Assembly (NCBI GenBank): GCA_013151635.1
Contig: JAADHV010000001.1
Location: 62,001 to 126,000 of the forward strand
Source: Deltaproteobacteria bacterium
Lineage (GTDB): Bacteria; Desulfobacterota; Desulfobacteria; Desulfobacterales; Desulfobacteraceae
Direction of reading: 5' to 3'
Length of the DNA: 64,000 bases
Shown: in pieces, positions 54,370-63,851 of the stretch
Position numbering within the stretch: position 1 is the stretch's first letter
How the letters are laid out: every line of letters starts with the position of its first letter
Program-made: the position numbers and the translations under genes
Notes under the pieces: model-generated
Database searches by the model: none
The model's input: only the letters and a program-made list of their open reading frames with translations
What the model was told of the DNA's origin: nothing

Positions 54370-55296
54370 TCAGGAAGTTTTAAACAGATCTGTACTCAGA
54401 TATCTTTCTCCGGTATCAGGGATGATAAAGACAATATTTTTGCCTTTATTCTCAGGACGCGATGCAATGGCCTTTGCTGCGTGAAAGGCAGCACCTGATG
54501 AAATACCGCAGAGAATACCTTCATTCTGTGCAAGATCTTTTGCCCCGAGAATGGCTTCTTCATTTTCAACGCTGAAAATTTCATCAAGGATATCCACGTT
54601 CAGATTTCCAGGAATAAAGCCTGCACCAATACCCTGAATTTTGTGGGGCCCGGGGGCTCCGCCCGAGATAACAGGTGAGTTGGAAGGTTCCACGGCCACT
54701 GATTTTATACCGGGTTTTTTTTCTTTCAATACTTCCGAAACACCTGTGATGGTTCCGCCGGTGCCCACTCCTGCAACAAAGATATCAACTTTTCCATCAG
54801 TATCATTCCAGATTTCCAATGCAGTGGTTTTCCTGTGGATCTCAGGATTGGCAGGGTTGGAAAACTGGTCCGGCATATAAGAAAAAGGGGTCTCTGCAAC
54901 AATTTTTTTTGCTTCCTCAATTGCCCCTTTCATTCCTTTAGACCCAGGGGTCAGGACGAGCGAAGCCCCTAGATGTTTCAAGAGCTGCCGTCGTTCAATG
55001 CTCATGGTTTCAGGCATTGTTAAAATCAGTTTCAAGCCTTTGACCCGGGCTACAAATGCAAGGGCAATGCCTGTATTGCCGCTCGTCGGCTCAACAATTG
55101 TGGATTCCTGCGTGATCCTGCCTTTTTGAAAAGCATCATCGATCATGGATAGGCCGATTCTGTCCTTTACACTGCCGGCCGGGTTGAAAAATTCAGACTT
55201 TCCATATATGCTGGCCCCGGTTTCCAAACTTGCTGATTCAATATATACCAATGGTGTGTTAAAACATGTTTTTGTTATATCAGACTTGGTATTCAT
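54370..55296 (-). CDS. cysK: Cysteine synthase (O-acetylserine sulfhydrylase)
   Basis: A 308-residue PLP enzyme. The Schiff-base Lys is in AGSVKDRIG near residue 42, the substrate loop is TSGNTGIAL near 70 and the phosphate-binding loop is GTGGTITG near 178. The GISSGAAF block near 265 is also typical. It makes cysteine from O-acetylserine and sulfide. It overlaps the end of cysE by 17 bases, so the two enzymes of the pathway are produced together. Three bases separate it from the convergent hdrB stop. Confidence 0.94.
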   Translation of the reverse strand: MNTKSDITKTCFNTPLVYIESASLETGASIYGKSEFFNPAGSVKDRIGLSMIDDAFQKGRITQESTIVEPTSGNTGIALAFVARVKGLKLILTMPETMSIERRQLLKHLGASLVLTPGSKGMKGAIEEAKKIVAETPFSYMPDQFSNPANPEIHRKTTALEIWNDTDGKVDIFVAGVGTGGTITGVSEVLKEKKPGIKSVAVEPSNSPVISGGAPGPHKIQGIGAGFIPGNLNVDILDEIFSVENEEAILGAKDLAQNEGILCGISSGAAFHAAKAIASRPENKGKNIVFIIPDTGERYLSTDLFKTS

Positions 55297-56266
55297 GGTT
55301 TTCTTTCTCCTGTGTTTCCTGGTATTTGTAAATCAGGTGCGGGGATTCAATGAACACTTTGGTATCTGTCGGGATAGAACTGGTGAGCCACACATTGCCA
55401 CCCACAACAGACCTGGTACCGATGATAGTTTCTCCCCCGAGAATAGTGGCGCCGGAGTAAATGATGACATCATCTTCAATAGTGGGGTGACGTTTGGCTC
55501 CCCTGAGTTTTTTCCCTGCATTCGGGGGCAGTGACAAGGCGCCAATGGTAACATTCTGATAAAGCCTGACATTATTGCCAATGACACTGGTTTCACCTAC
55601 AACAACGCCTGTCCCGTGATCAATGACAAATCTTTTCCCTATTTCTGCACCGGGGTGAATATCAATTCCTGTCAGGCTGTGAGCATGTTCTGTCATGATT
55701 CTCGGCAATTGCGGGATATTAAGGTTGAAAAGAATATGGGCAATCCTGTAAACCGTAATGGCATATAATCCAGGGTAAGAGAAAATGACCTCATCATGGC
55801 TTTTGGCAGCAGGGTCTCCGTCATAGGCACCTTTTATATCTTCGGCAAGGGATACGCGAAGGTCAGGAATTGCCTGAATTATTTTTAACGCAGCATCATT
55901 GCCACTGGCTTTGCATTCGGAACAGGTGCGGCCGTACCTCAGGCAGTCATGTCTCAGGACGTGAACGATCTGTTCGGAAAGGATATCATAAAGTTTAGAT
56001 ATGCACTGGCCCAAATTATATACAATGTTTGCCCCGTCGATTTTTTCGCTTGAAAAGTAACCCGGAAACAGAACCTCCCTGAATTTATCAATCATTTCTT
56101 TTACAGTTATTGAAAAATGAATCGGTTCATCCCCTATATGTGCAAAGCACCTGTCGTCATCCATGGACGCAAGAATGGTATTAATCGCCTTTGGCAGCTC
56201 TTTGCGATACTCGGAAGCATCCTGTCTTCCGGTCTGGCATATATTATTGATAAAAAAATTATCCAT
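55280..56266 (-). CDS. cysE: Serine O-acetyltransferase, long EpsC-like form
   Basis: A 328-residue enzyme with an N-terminal helical domain and C-terminal hexapeptide-repeat beta helix. The catalytic His region is DIHPGAEIGKRFVIDHGTG near residue 195, and VIGNNVRLYQNVTIGA follows. The N-terminal half includes a CSECKAS segment. It is longer than E. coli CysE (273 residues) and fits the EpsC subgroup seen in many anaerobes. It makes O-acetylserine for CysK downstream. Confidence 0.92.
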   Translation of the reverse strand: MDNFFINNICQTGRQDASEYRKELPKAINTILASMDDDRCFAHIGDEPIHFSITVKEMIDKFREVLFPGYFSSEKIDGANIVYNLGQCISKLYDILSEQIVHVLRHDCLRYGRTCSECKASGNDAALKIIQAIPDLRVSLAEDIKGAYDGDPAAKSHDEVIFSYPGLYAITVYRIAHILFNLNIPQLPRIMTEHAHSLTGIDIHPGAEIGKRFVIDHGTGVVVGETSVIGNNVRLYQNVTIGALSLPPNAGKKLRGAKRHPTIEDDVIIYSGATILGGETIIGTRSVVGGNVWLTSSIPTDTKVFIESPHLIYKYQETQEKENHEYQV

Positions 56267-56271
56267 TGCAG

Positions 56272-56667
56272 TTAATTTCCTTTTCCAGTTTTAAAAAAAC
56301 TTTTAAACACCTTGCAGTTTCTGCATTCTTCCATTTTATTTTCCCATGAATTATGGGCTTCGCCGCTACAATTGGTCCCGTTGATAAACCAGCACAGATC
56401 ACCTGATTTGAATTCCCAGGCCGGGCAGGTTTTCAGCTTTTTTTCAGGGCATTTCCGTATGTCCCAGCACTTATCTGAATGTTTGTTATTGGCCATGATT
56501 GCCCTGGAAAGCAGGAAAAGCAGTTGGCGCTCAACATGATGTGGAATTTTGCGCCACCCCTGCTCATAGCTGTGAATTGCTTTAATGGAAACCCCGAGAA
56601 GCTGCGCCAGCTCTTTTTGCGTTTTGTTCAGTGTTGCCCTGGAATCCTTGAATTCACTGCTTTTCAT
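56272..56667 (-). CDS. XRE-type regulator with Cys-rich C-terminal domain
   Basis: A 131-residue protein. Residues 10-60 hold a helix-turn-helix (TQKELAQLLGVSIKAIHSYEQG). Residues 65-131 hold eight Cys in the order CWDIRKCP, KTCPAW, LCWF, NCSG, ECRNC. The CW and CPAW words resemble the CW_7-type Cys-rich motif. Such a domain could bind an Fe-S cluster, zinc or sulfide. It lies five bases upstream of cysE and is probably a sulfur- or redox-responsive regulator of the cysteine operon. That role is inferred from position alone. Confidence 0.72.
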   Translation of the reverse strand: MKSSEFKDSRATLNKTQKELAQLLGVSIKAIHSYEQGWRKIPHHVERQLLFLLSRAIMANNKHSDKCWDIRKCPEKKLKTCPAWEFKSGDLCWFINGTNCSGEAHNSWENKMEECRNCKVFKSFFKTGKGN

Positions 56668-56871
56668 TAGTCAGCTTTTTTTAATTTAAAGGTTGCCTGA
56701 TAACAATTATTATCAGATAAATATATACCACAGAGTGGGGGTTGTCAATGGCAAAACTTAGAGCTTCAAAGGGTAGCAGGGCAAGGAAAATTGGTAAAAA
56801 AAGTTTCTTGACGCGAAAATATTTTGCATTACTTTATATGATAAATTATAAAAAATAATGAAAGGTGTTTT

Positions 56872-59460
56872 ATGAAACTTGAAAAACTGACGGTAAAATC
56901 ACAGGAACTCCTTCAAACATCCCGTGATTTAGCCCAAAAGCATGGTAACCAGGCCATTGAACCGGTCCATTTTTTAGAGGCCATGATGAAAGACGGACAG
57001 GGAATCTTCCTGTCCATATTAAAAAAGATTGACGTCCGGATTGATGCCCTGAAACAAGATATCCTGGCAGGCATTGAAAAACTAGTCAAGGTGTCAGGTT
57101 CAGCAGATATCTATCTGTCCCGGGATGGGAAAAAGGTGTTGGATCAATCCTTTTCGGAAAGCCGGAAAATGAAGGATCAATACGTGAGCCTTGAGCATAT
57201 TATCCTGTCTCTTGCAACAATAAAAGCAGATGCCTCAAAGATATTGAAACAAAATGGTGTCACAAGGGATGTGATACTGACGGTGTTAAAGGATATCCGG
57301 GGAAACCAGAGCGTGACCGACCAGAATCCTGAAGAAAAATACCAGGCTCTTGAAAAGTTTGGCCGGGATTTAACAGCCCTTGCCCGGGACGGGAAACTTG
57401 ATCCTGTCATAGGAAGGGATGAGGAAATCCGGCGGATAGTTCAGGTTCTTTCAAGAAGGAGGAAAAACAATCCTGTATTGATAGGTGAGCCGGGCGTAGG
57501 TAAAACCGCTATTGTAGAAGGCCTGGCCCAGAGAATTATAGACGGGGACGTATCCGAGACCTTGAAAAACAGGCGGGTGGTTGCCCTTGATATCGGGGCC
57601 CTGCTTGCCGGGGCCAAGTTCCGGGGTGAGTTTGAGGAACGGCTGAAAGCAGTATTAAAAGAGGTGGAAGCTGCAGAAGGCGAGGTGGTCCTGTTTATTG
57701 ATGAGCTTCATACCGTTGTCGGTGCAGGCGCGGCAGAAGGGTCAGTGGATGCTTCAAATATGTTGAAACCCGCCCTTGCCCGTGGAACCCTGAGATGTGT
57801 CGGTGCCACAACATTGAACGAATATAGAAAGTATATTGAAAAGGATGCAGCTCTTGAAAGAAGGTTCCAGCAGGTTTTTGCAAAAGAGCCCACAGTGGAA
57901 GACACAATTTCCATTTTAAGGGGATTAAAGGAAAAATATGAGGTGCATCACGGGATAAGGATAAAAGATTCAGCTATAGTGGCTGCTGCCACTCTTTCCA
58001 ACCGTTATATCGCAGACCGGTTTTTACCGGACAAGGCAGTTGATCTTATAGATGAATGCGCATCACGCCTGAGAATTGAGATTGACTCCATGCCACAGGC
58101 CATTGACAAGATCCGGAGAAAAATTACCCAGGCACAGATAGAAAGGCAGGCACTGCTGAAAGAAAGGGACAAGGCATCTTTGCAAAGGCTTGAAAAATTG
58201 GAAATGGATATTGCTGCCATGAAAGAGGAAGCAGGACCTTTAAAACTTCACTGGGACAATGAAAAAAAGATTATCCGTAAGATCAGCGCAATAAGGGAGG
58301 ATATTGACAGGTTCCAGACAGAGGCCCGTGTGGCCGAACGAAATGGTGACCTGGAAAAGGTTGCCAAAATCAGGTATGGAACCATAGAACAATTGCAAAA
58401 GGATCTTGAAGCCCAGAAACAGACACTTAACGACCTTCAAAAGGACAAGAGAATGCTCAAAGAAGATGTGGAAGAATCAGATGTGGCTGAAGTTGTCTCT
58501 GCCTGGACAGGTATCCCGGTGTCAAAAATGCTGAAAGGCGAGCAGGAAAAACTGGTCCTTATGGAAGAGCATATTAAAAAGAGGGTCATAGGTCAGCAAA
58601 AAGCCATTGATGCTGTGTCCAATGCGGTCAGGCGCGCCAGGTCAGGATTGCAGCCCGAAGACCGTCCCATTGGCACCTTTATTTTCATGGGGCCGACCGG
58701 GGTTGGAAAGACCGAACTTGCAAAATCCCTTGCTGAATTCATTTTTGACAGTGATGAGAATATAATCCGGGTGGACATGTCCGAATACATGGAAAAACAT
58801 TCTGTGGCGCGGCTTATAGGGGCACCTCCGGGGTATGTGGGATATGACGAAGGAGGGCTTCTGACAGAGGCGGTCAGAAGACGACCTTATTCGGTAATCC
58901 TTTTTGATGAGATAGAAAAAGCCCATCAGGATGTTTTTAATGTGCTTTTGCAGGTACTGGATGACGGCAGGATGACGGACGGGCATGGCAGGACAGTGGA
59001 TTTTAAGAACACCATTATTATCATGACATCCAATGTGGGCTCCAGATTCCTGCAGGAGTCAGGATTGAACGGGTTTGAGGATTCAAGTGTCAGACAGGGT
59101 ATTGCTAATGCACTAAAAGAGGTTTTCAGACCGGAGTTTTTAAACAGGATTGATGAAATAATTACCTTCCATTCCCTGACAATGGATAATATAAAACAGA
59201 TTGCTGCCATACAGATTGAAAAATTAAATGAAAGGCTTAAGTCCCGTAACCTTAAAATCCACCTGGACGACAGGGCAATGGAACATATGGCACAAAAGGG
59301 ATATGACCCCACCTTTGGGGCACGCCCCTTAAAAAGGGCCATCCAGCAGGAGATTGAAAACCCTTTGTCTATGGCTATTCTTAAAGGAGAATTCAGCCCG
59401 GATGAGACTGTCTTTTTTGGTTTTGATGAAAATAACAAAGGCTTGAAAATAATCAGGTAA
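56872..59460 (+). CDS. clpB: ATP-dependent disaggregase ClpB
   Basis: An 862-residue Hsp100 protein. The N-domain spans residues 1-145. AAA+ domain 1 has Walker A GEPGVGKT near 206. The coiled-coil middle domain at about 410-520 separates it from AAA+ domain 2, with Walker A GPTGVGKT near 607 and the second-domain block [13 protein letters not shown]. The M-domain distinguishes it from ClpA and ClpC. It rescues aggregated proteins with DnaK. A -35-like TTGACG lies at about 56808, but no CIRCE element or clear heat-shock promoter is visible. Confidence 0.95.
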   Translation: MKLEKLTVKSQELLQTSRDLAQKHGNQAIEPVHFLEAMMKDGQGIFLSILKKIDVRIDALKQDILAGIEKLVKVSGSADIYLSRDGKKVLDQSFSESRKMKDQYVSLEHIILSLATIKADASKILKQNGVTRDVILTVLKDIRGNQSVTDQNPEEKYQALEKFGRDLTALARDGKLDPVIGRDEEIRRIVQVLSRRRKNNPVLIGEPGVGKTAIVEGLAQRIIDGDVSETLKNRRVVALDIGALLAGAKFRGEFEERLKAVLKEVEAAEGEVVLFIDELHTVVGAGAAEGSVDASNMLKPALARGTLRCVGATTLNEYRKYIEKDAALERRFQQVFAKEPTVEDTISILRGLKEKYEVHHGIRIKDSAIVAAATLSNRYIADRFLPDKAVDLIDECASRLRIEIDSMPQAIDKIRRKITQAQIERQALLKERDKASLQRLEKLEMDIAAMKEEAGPLKLHWDNEKKIIRKISAIREDIDRFQTEARVAERNGDLEKVAKIRYGTIEQLQKDLEAQKQTLNDLQKDKRMLKEDVEESDVAEVVSAWTGIPVSKMLKGEQEKLVLMEEHIKKRVIGQQKAIDAVSNAVRRARSGLQPEDRPIGTFIFMGPTGVGKTELAKSLAEFIFDSDENIIRVDMSEYMEKHSVARLIGAPPGYVGYDEGGLLTEAVRRRPYSVILFDEIEKAHQDVFNVLLQVLDDGRMTDGHGRTVDFKNTIIIMTSNVGSRFLQESGLNGFEDSSVRQGIANALKEVFRPEFLNRIDEIITFHSLTMDNIKQIAAIQIEKLNERLKSRNLKIHLDDRAMEHMAQKGYDPTFGARPLKRAIQQEIENPLSMAILKGEFSPDETVFFGFDENNKGLKIIR

Positions 59461-59475
59461 AAATATTTGAGTCCT

Positions 59476-60273
59476 TCATGGGTTTTTCTTTTTATTCAGT
59501 TTTGGAACACAGATTTTTCCAAAATCATCATCATGGCGGAGTCTGACTTTTATCCCGTAGATTTGTGATAATATTTTTTCTGTAATGATTTTTTGCGGGC
59601 TATTGACATGGCTTATTGATTTATCAAACATTATGCCGACTTTATCGGAAATCATAAAAGCATGATCAGGGTTGTGGCTGGTCATTATAACAGATGTCCC
59701 TTTCCTTGAAAGATGATGTATAAGGGATAGTATTCTTACCTGGTTGCCGTAATCCAGATGTGAAGTAGGTTCGTCTAAAACGATAATTTCAGGTTCCTGG
59801 GCAAGGGCTCTTGCAAATATTACAAGCTGTCTTTCGCCGCCACTGATTTTTGTATATGGTTTGTCTGAAAGATGGCTTATCCCTAAGGATTCAAGGGCAT
59901 TTTTCACAATCACTTCATCCCTGGTATCAGGAAAGGAAAAAAAATTAAGATAGGGGGTTCTGCCCATGAGTACAGTGTCAAATACGGAATAGGCAAATAC
60001 AGGATAATGAATCTGGGGTACATAGGATATCGTCCGGGCCGTCTGGAAGCGTTTCATTTTTTTTATATCAATGCCTTTTAACAGGACTTTACCTTGTGAA
60101 AGGCCTGAAAGACCTGAGATGCATTTGAGAAGGCTTGTTTTCCCAACGCCATTAGGCCCTAAGATGCAAAAAATTTCTCCGGAATCAACACTTAAGTTTA
60201 TATTTTTAAAGACAGGGTCGCCTGATGATTCATATTTAAAACCTGCATTTTTAATTTCCAGGATCATGACCAC
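59476..60273 (-). CDS. FecCD-family ABC transporter ATP-binding protein
   Basis: A 265-residue ATPase of the FepC/BtuD type: Walker A GPNGVGKTS near residue 37, signature KISGGERQLV near 140, Walker B IIVLDEPTSHLDYG and switch His in MTSHNPDH. It starts with GTG (or ATG two codons later) and overlaps the permease gene by ten bases. It drives uptake of a siderophore, corrinoid, haem or metal oxyanion. The ModE-like remnant upstream makes molybdate or tungstate a reasonable candidate. Confidence 0.88.
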   Translation of the reverse strand: MVMILEIKNAGFKYESSGDPVFKNINLSVDSGEIFCILGPNGVGKTSLLKCISGLSGLSQGKVLLKGIDIKKMKRFQTARTISYVPQIHYPVFAYSVFDTVLMGRTPYLNFFSFPDTRDEVIVKNALESLGISHLSDKPYTKISGGERQLVIFARALAQEPEIIVLDEPTSHLDYGNQVRILSLIHHLSRKGTSVIMTSHNPDHAFMISDKVGIMFDKSISHVNSPQKIITEKILSQIYGIKVRLRHDDDFGKICVPKLNKKKNP

Positions 60274-61313
60274 CCGAAATCCCCTTTTCTAAGGATAAGG
60301 GCAAAAACAGGAGCACCAATAGTGGCAGTGAGTATTCCAAGGGGCACTTCCCCTGTAGTGAGGTTCCGGGCCAGGGTGTCAATAAGCAGCAGGTAAGATG
60401 CGCCAAGGGACATTGAAAGGGGGATCAGACGTCGATAATCAGGGCCGCTTATCATGCGTGCCAGATGTGGTATGACAAGTCCGACCCACCCTATAACTCC
60501 GCTTACTGCCACAGCAGACGCCGTCACAAGGGTTGCGGCCATGATAAGGAACATTTTCAAACGCCTTGGTTCAAGGCCAAGGGACCGGGCCTCTTCTTCG
60601 CCCATGGAGAGTATCCCTATTTTCCATCTAAGGCTGAAAATGATGCCGGTCCCGACGGCTATGGGCAGGATAATGACAAAAAGATCATCTTTTGAAATGC
60701 TTGCAAGAGAGCCCATGAGCCAGAACACAATGACCGGCAGTTTATCAAACGGGTCGGCAATATATTTGATCAATGAGATCAATGCGGAAAAAAAGGCTCC
60801 AACAATTACACCTGACAATACCATCACCATAATGGAAGATGTTTTATACATTTTTGTCAGCCCGTAACTTATCATGACTGCAAGCATGCCAAAAACAAAT
60901 GCACTTGCCTGAATGACATAATTCTGGCCGGATAAAAGAATTCCAAGTGCAGCACCAAATCCTGCGCCGGTTGCTACACCGAGAATAAATGGCGATACAA
61001 GTGGATTCCTGAAAAGCCCCTGAAAAGAAGCACCGGATACGGCAGGCCCGCTCCCGATAAGCATTGCAGAGCAGATCCTGGGCAGCCGTATATTAAAAAT
61101 AACGGTTTCAAGTGTAGCAGACCATTCTCCCTTTTGCCCTGTGAGTTTTTCAAAAATCATTTTGACTACCTCAAGGGGATGAGTTCCGAACCTGCCGGAA
61201 AAAAGTGCTAAGAAAAAACAGATCAGGGGAAGTCCCACAAGAAGAAAAGTTCTTGATGTAAAAACACACACGACCGGGTTACGGGTATTTTGCAGAGTTT
61301 TTTGGGCCTGCAT
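60264..61313 (-). CDS. FecCD-family ABC transporter permease
   Basis: A 349-residue membrane protein of the BtuC/FecCD family with about ten helices. RLPRICSAMLIGSGPAVSGA near residue 75, ATGAGFGAALGI near 120, and GWVGLVIPHLARMI near 275 are characteristic. The coupling region EEEARSLGLE contacts the ATPase. It overlaps the binding-protein gene by one base. The gene is intact although its binding-protein partner is truncated. Confidence 0.9.
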   Translation of the reverse strand: MQAQKTLQNTRNPVVCVFTSRTFLLVGLPLICFFLALFSGRFGTHPLEVVKMIFEKLTGQKGEWSATLETVIFNIRLPRICSAMLIGSGPAVSGASFQGLFRNPLVSPFILGVATGAGFGAALGILLSGQNYVIQASAFVFGMLAVMISYGLTKMYKTSSIMVMVLSGVIVGAFFSALISLIKYIADPFDKLPVIVFWLMGSLASISKDDLFVIILPIAVGTGIIFSLRWKIGILSMGEEEARSLGLEPRRLKMFLIMAATLVTASAVAVSGVIGWVGLVIPHLARMISGPDYRRLIPLSMSLGASYLLLIDTLARNLTTGEVPLGILTATIGAPVFALILRKGDFGWS

Positions 61314-62059
61314 TAATTATTTCCCGTATAGGGAATGCCATAAAAGGTTCTATAAAAATCATCTGCATATGCCTGCATATCAATGTCCATGAACTTATCA
61401 GGATACAGCTTTTTGGCCATCCATAATTCACCAAGCCCTATGGATTCAGGGCAGGGGTGTCCCCAGGGCTTTACATATTCAGGAGTGATGAAAACCTTTT
61501 TATCAACAACAGCCCGGATGGATTTCCAGGCTGTTGATCCTTTGATCTCGTCAGCAACAAATTTATATCTGTCCTGAGTAAAGATTACCTGGGGGTCCCA
61601 GCGTAAAACATCCTCCATGGACACCTGCTTGTAGCCTGAAAGCCCCATGGCGACATTCAGCCCTCCGGCCCTTTCCATTATGACAGAAGCATATTTTCCC
61701 GTACCCATGGTAAACATTTTCGGGTAAGCCATATAGGTTGTTATCCTCTGGTTCTTTGTCAAATTGCCGACACGGTCTTCGATGAGCTTCCGGTTTTTGA
61801 AGATATGGGATAAAAGTTTTTCAGCACGGTCTTTTTGTCCGAAAATATCTCCCAGAAGCCTTACTCCTTCTTTCATGCCTTCTGTATATGATTTATTCGG
61901 ATCCTTTAGTGCAGGGTTTAAAACAGATGTTTTTTCGTATCCTGCCTTATAAAAGGAGAGGCCTGCCACCGGGAGCCCGGCAGCTTCAATCTGCTTTCCT
62001 GTCTTGTTCATCATATAATAGATCTTCGACCCGCAGCTTGAATTTTCTAAATTGTTCAA
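61313..62059 (-). pseudogene. Periplasmic metal/metallophore-binding protein, truncated at its 5' end
   Basis: The C-terminal two thirds of a BtuF/FepB-type binding protein. It has a helical backbone segment near SYTEGMKEGVRLLGDIFG, then TMGTGKYASVIME and DVLRWDPQVIF in the second lobe. Family-like sequence begins only at about 62014 (MMNKTGKQIEAAG). A signal peptide and about 100 residues of lobe 1 are missing, and the first 15 codons have no family character and start with TTG. The remaining protein could not be exported. The deletion end point abuts the ModE-like fragment. Confidence 0.7.
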
Positions 62060-62260
62060 CCATTATTTTTGCATCAGGTGTTAAAACGGATTTGTCGCCG
62101 GATGCCCCTCCTTTCCTGCGGATTAAAAGAGGTTTTTCAATTCTTTGTTCGATTTTTTTTAGCCTGCCCCACATGGAACGGTATCCCATTCCCATTGATT
62201 TTGCAGCAGCACTGATGGACCCTTTTTTTCAATGGCTTCCAGGATCTGTTGTGCAGGGTC
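61986..62260 (-). pseudogene. ModE-like helix-turn-helix regulator, frameshifted remnant
   Basis: The sequence AAAKSMGMGYRSMWGRLKKIE, then PLLIRRKGGASGD and LTPDAKIMVEQF, is the winged-helix domain of ModE-type molybdate/tungstate regulators. The preceding ILEAIEKKG lies in another frame: one base appears to be lost in the A7-G3 run at 62219-62229. There is no start codon. The fragment begins directly after the sigma-54 activator gene and overlaps the truncated binding-protein frame. It is probably a relic of a regulator for the FecCD-type transporter. Confidence 0.65.
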
Positions 62261-62267
62261 TTATCTT

Positions 62268-63653
62268 TTAAAACTGGTCCACATACTTTTTAATTTCTTT
62301 GTTCCGGGCAAGGAACCTGTAAAGTGTTGCTCTTCCCACACCCAATACCCTTGCTGCCTTGGATTTATTGCCGCCTGTCTGTTTGATCGCAGCCTTAACC
62401 GATTCAATATCAAGCTTGCCTCTGGCAGGCATGACTTCCTGTGAAGGATACTTTTCTGCAACAAGTGGACGGATGTCCTTGTCCTGTGCGATTTCCCGCG
62501 GGAGATCCGATGGCAGGATTTTATTTCCCCTGGATCGCACCACGGAAAACTGGATCACATTTTTCAATTCCCTTACGTTTCCCGGCCAATGGTAATCAAG
62601 CATGACAGCAAGGCTCTCCCGGGCAAGCCCTGGAACGGTATTCGGGCTTTCCTGTTCAGCTTCCTTTAAAAAATGCAAAGCCAGAAGGGGGATATCGCTT
62701 TTTCGTTCTCTTAAAGGGGGCAGATGGATAGGTATGACATTCAGCCTGTAAAAAAGATCTTCCCTGAACCTGCCGGCCTTTACCTCTTCTTTAAGATTTT
62801 TATTGGTGGAGCTGATGATCCTGACATCCACGGTGACTTTTTTTTCACCGCCGACTTTTTCAAAAGAACCTTCCTGTAAAAATCTTAAAAGTTTTACCTG
62901 GGTTTTCAAGGGCAGTTCAGCTACCTCATCCAGAAGGAGGGTGCCCTTGTCAGCCAGCTCAAATCTTCCTTTCCTCTCTTTTATGGCGCCTGAAAATGCT
63001 CCTTTAACATGTCCGAATAATTCGCTTTCCACAATCCCTTCAGGAATGGCACCACAGTTTACCGGCACAAAAGCACCTGTACCATATGAGCTTATATCAT
63101 GAATGGCATATGCAACGCGCTCTTTTCCCGTGCCGGTATCACCCGATATATGGACAGGATAATTGTACATTGCAACATCCCTGATCTGCCTGAAAATGTC
63201 CTGCATGGCTTTGTCTTTGCCGATAATGCCTGCAAAGTTTGAAAGATTTTCAGCTTTTAAAGACAGGTTAAAAGATTCAGTCACATCCCTGAAGGATGCA
63301 AGTACTCCCTTAAATACATCATCATTGCTGATAATGGCGGAGACGGTCATTTCAAGCTGGCGGGCGGAGCCGTCTTTTGTGATTATGTTCAACGGATATT
63401 CTTTTGTCCCAAAAGGAAATAGCGGGTTTCCATCACAAAAAGAGCATTTGCCGCCGCAAAAAGGTGCCTGGAAAACCGTGTGGCAGTCTTTGCCGATAAC
63501 CTCTTCTTTTAAATAACCTGTAATCCTTTCTGCTTCTCTATTAAAAACCGTGATGATTCTGCCGGGAGTGTGGGCAATGATGCCAAGTTTCAGGTTGTCG
63601 AGTACAAGATCCAGGTTGGCATGGTCAAGCATGGTGTGCGTAGGGTCAGTCAT
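62268..63653 (-). CDS. Sigma-54-dependent activator with Cys-rich PAS domain
   Basis: A 461-residue enhancer-binding protein. The N-terminal PAS domain contains a cluster CHTVFQAPFCGGKCSFC near residues 57-73, a possible metal or redox site. The AAA+ domain has Walker A GDTGTGKE, GAFSGA in place of the canonical GAFTGA, Walker B GTLLLDEVAE and FREDLFYRLNV. A Fis-type helix-turn-helix ends the protein (AARVLGVGRATLYRFL). I chose ATG 63653 (MTDPTH); an ATG at 63719 is in frame. It precedes the FecCD-type transporter genes on the same strand and probably regulates them or another metal- or redox-dependent operon. Confidence 0.88.
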   Translation of the reverse strand: MTDPTHTMLDHANLDLVLDNLKLGIIAHTPGRIITVFNREAERITGYLKEEVIGKDCHTVFQAPFCGGKCSFCDGNPLFPFGTKEYPLNIITKDGSARQLEMTVSAIISNDDVFKGVLASFRDVTESFNLSLKAENLSNFAGIIGKDKAMQDIFRQIRDVAMYNYPVHISGDTGTGKERVAYAIHDISSYGTGAFVPVNCGAIPEGIVESELFGHVKGAFSGAIKERKGRFELADKGTLLLDEVAELPLKTQVKLLRFLQEGSFEKVGGEKKVTVDVRIISSTNKNLKEEVKAGRFREDLFYRLNVIPIHLPPLRERKSDIPLLALHFLKEAEQESPNTVPGLARESLAVMLDYHWPGNVRELKNVIQFSVVRSRGNKILPSDLPREIAQDKDIRPLVAEKYPSQEVMPARGKLDIESVKAAIKQTGGNKSKAARVLGVGRATLYRFLARNKEIKKYVDQF

Positions 63654-63815
63654 TTTGTAATTTTCCAAATATAAAAAAACAGTTGTTTTTAATGTTTGCT
63701 GACCAGGTAAATGACACATTTATGTATCAGGCGCAATGTTTTTTTTAGCTGCTTGGAAAAAATAATCATCAAATTAGAAATAGCGGAGAATATCAGTTGG
63801 GAAGGTAAAACAGGA

Positions 63816-63843
63816 CCCGGAGATTGGAAAAAAAATCTCCGGG
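63816..63843 (-). terminator. Hairpin after the ferredoxin gene, probable terminator
   Basis: CCCGGAGAT / ATCTCCGGG, a perfect 9-bp stem with a 10-base loop, starts nine bases after the ferredoxin stop on the minus strand. The T tract after it is poor (TCCTGTTTT), so termination is likely but not certain. Confidence 0.55.
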
Positions 63844-63851
63844 CCAAAAAT

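Noticed and set aside
56668..56871. Heat-shock control elements upstream of clpB
   Set aside because: No CIRCE inverted repeat and no convincing heat-shock -35/-10 pair; only a TTGACG-like element is visible.
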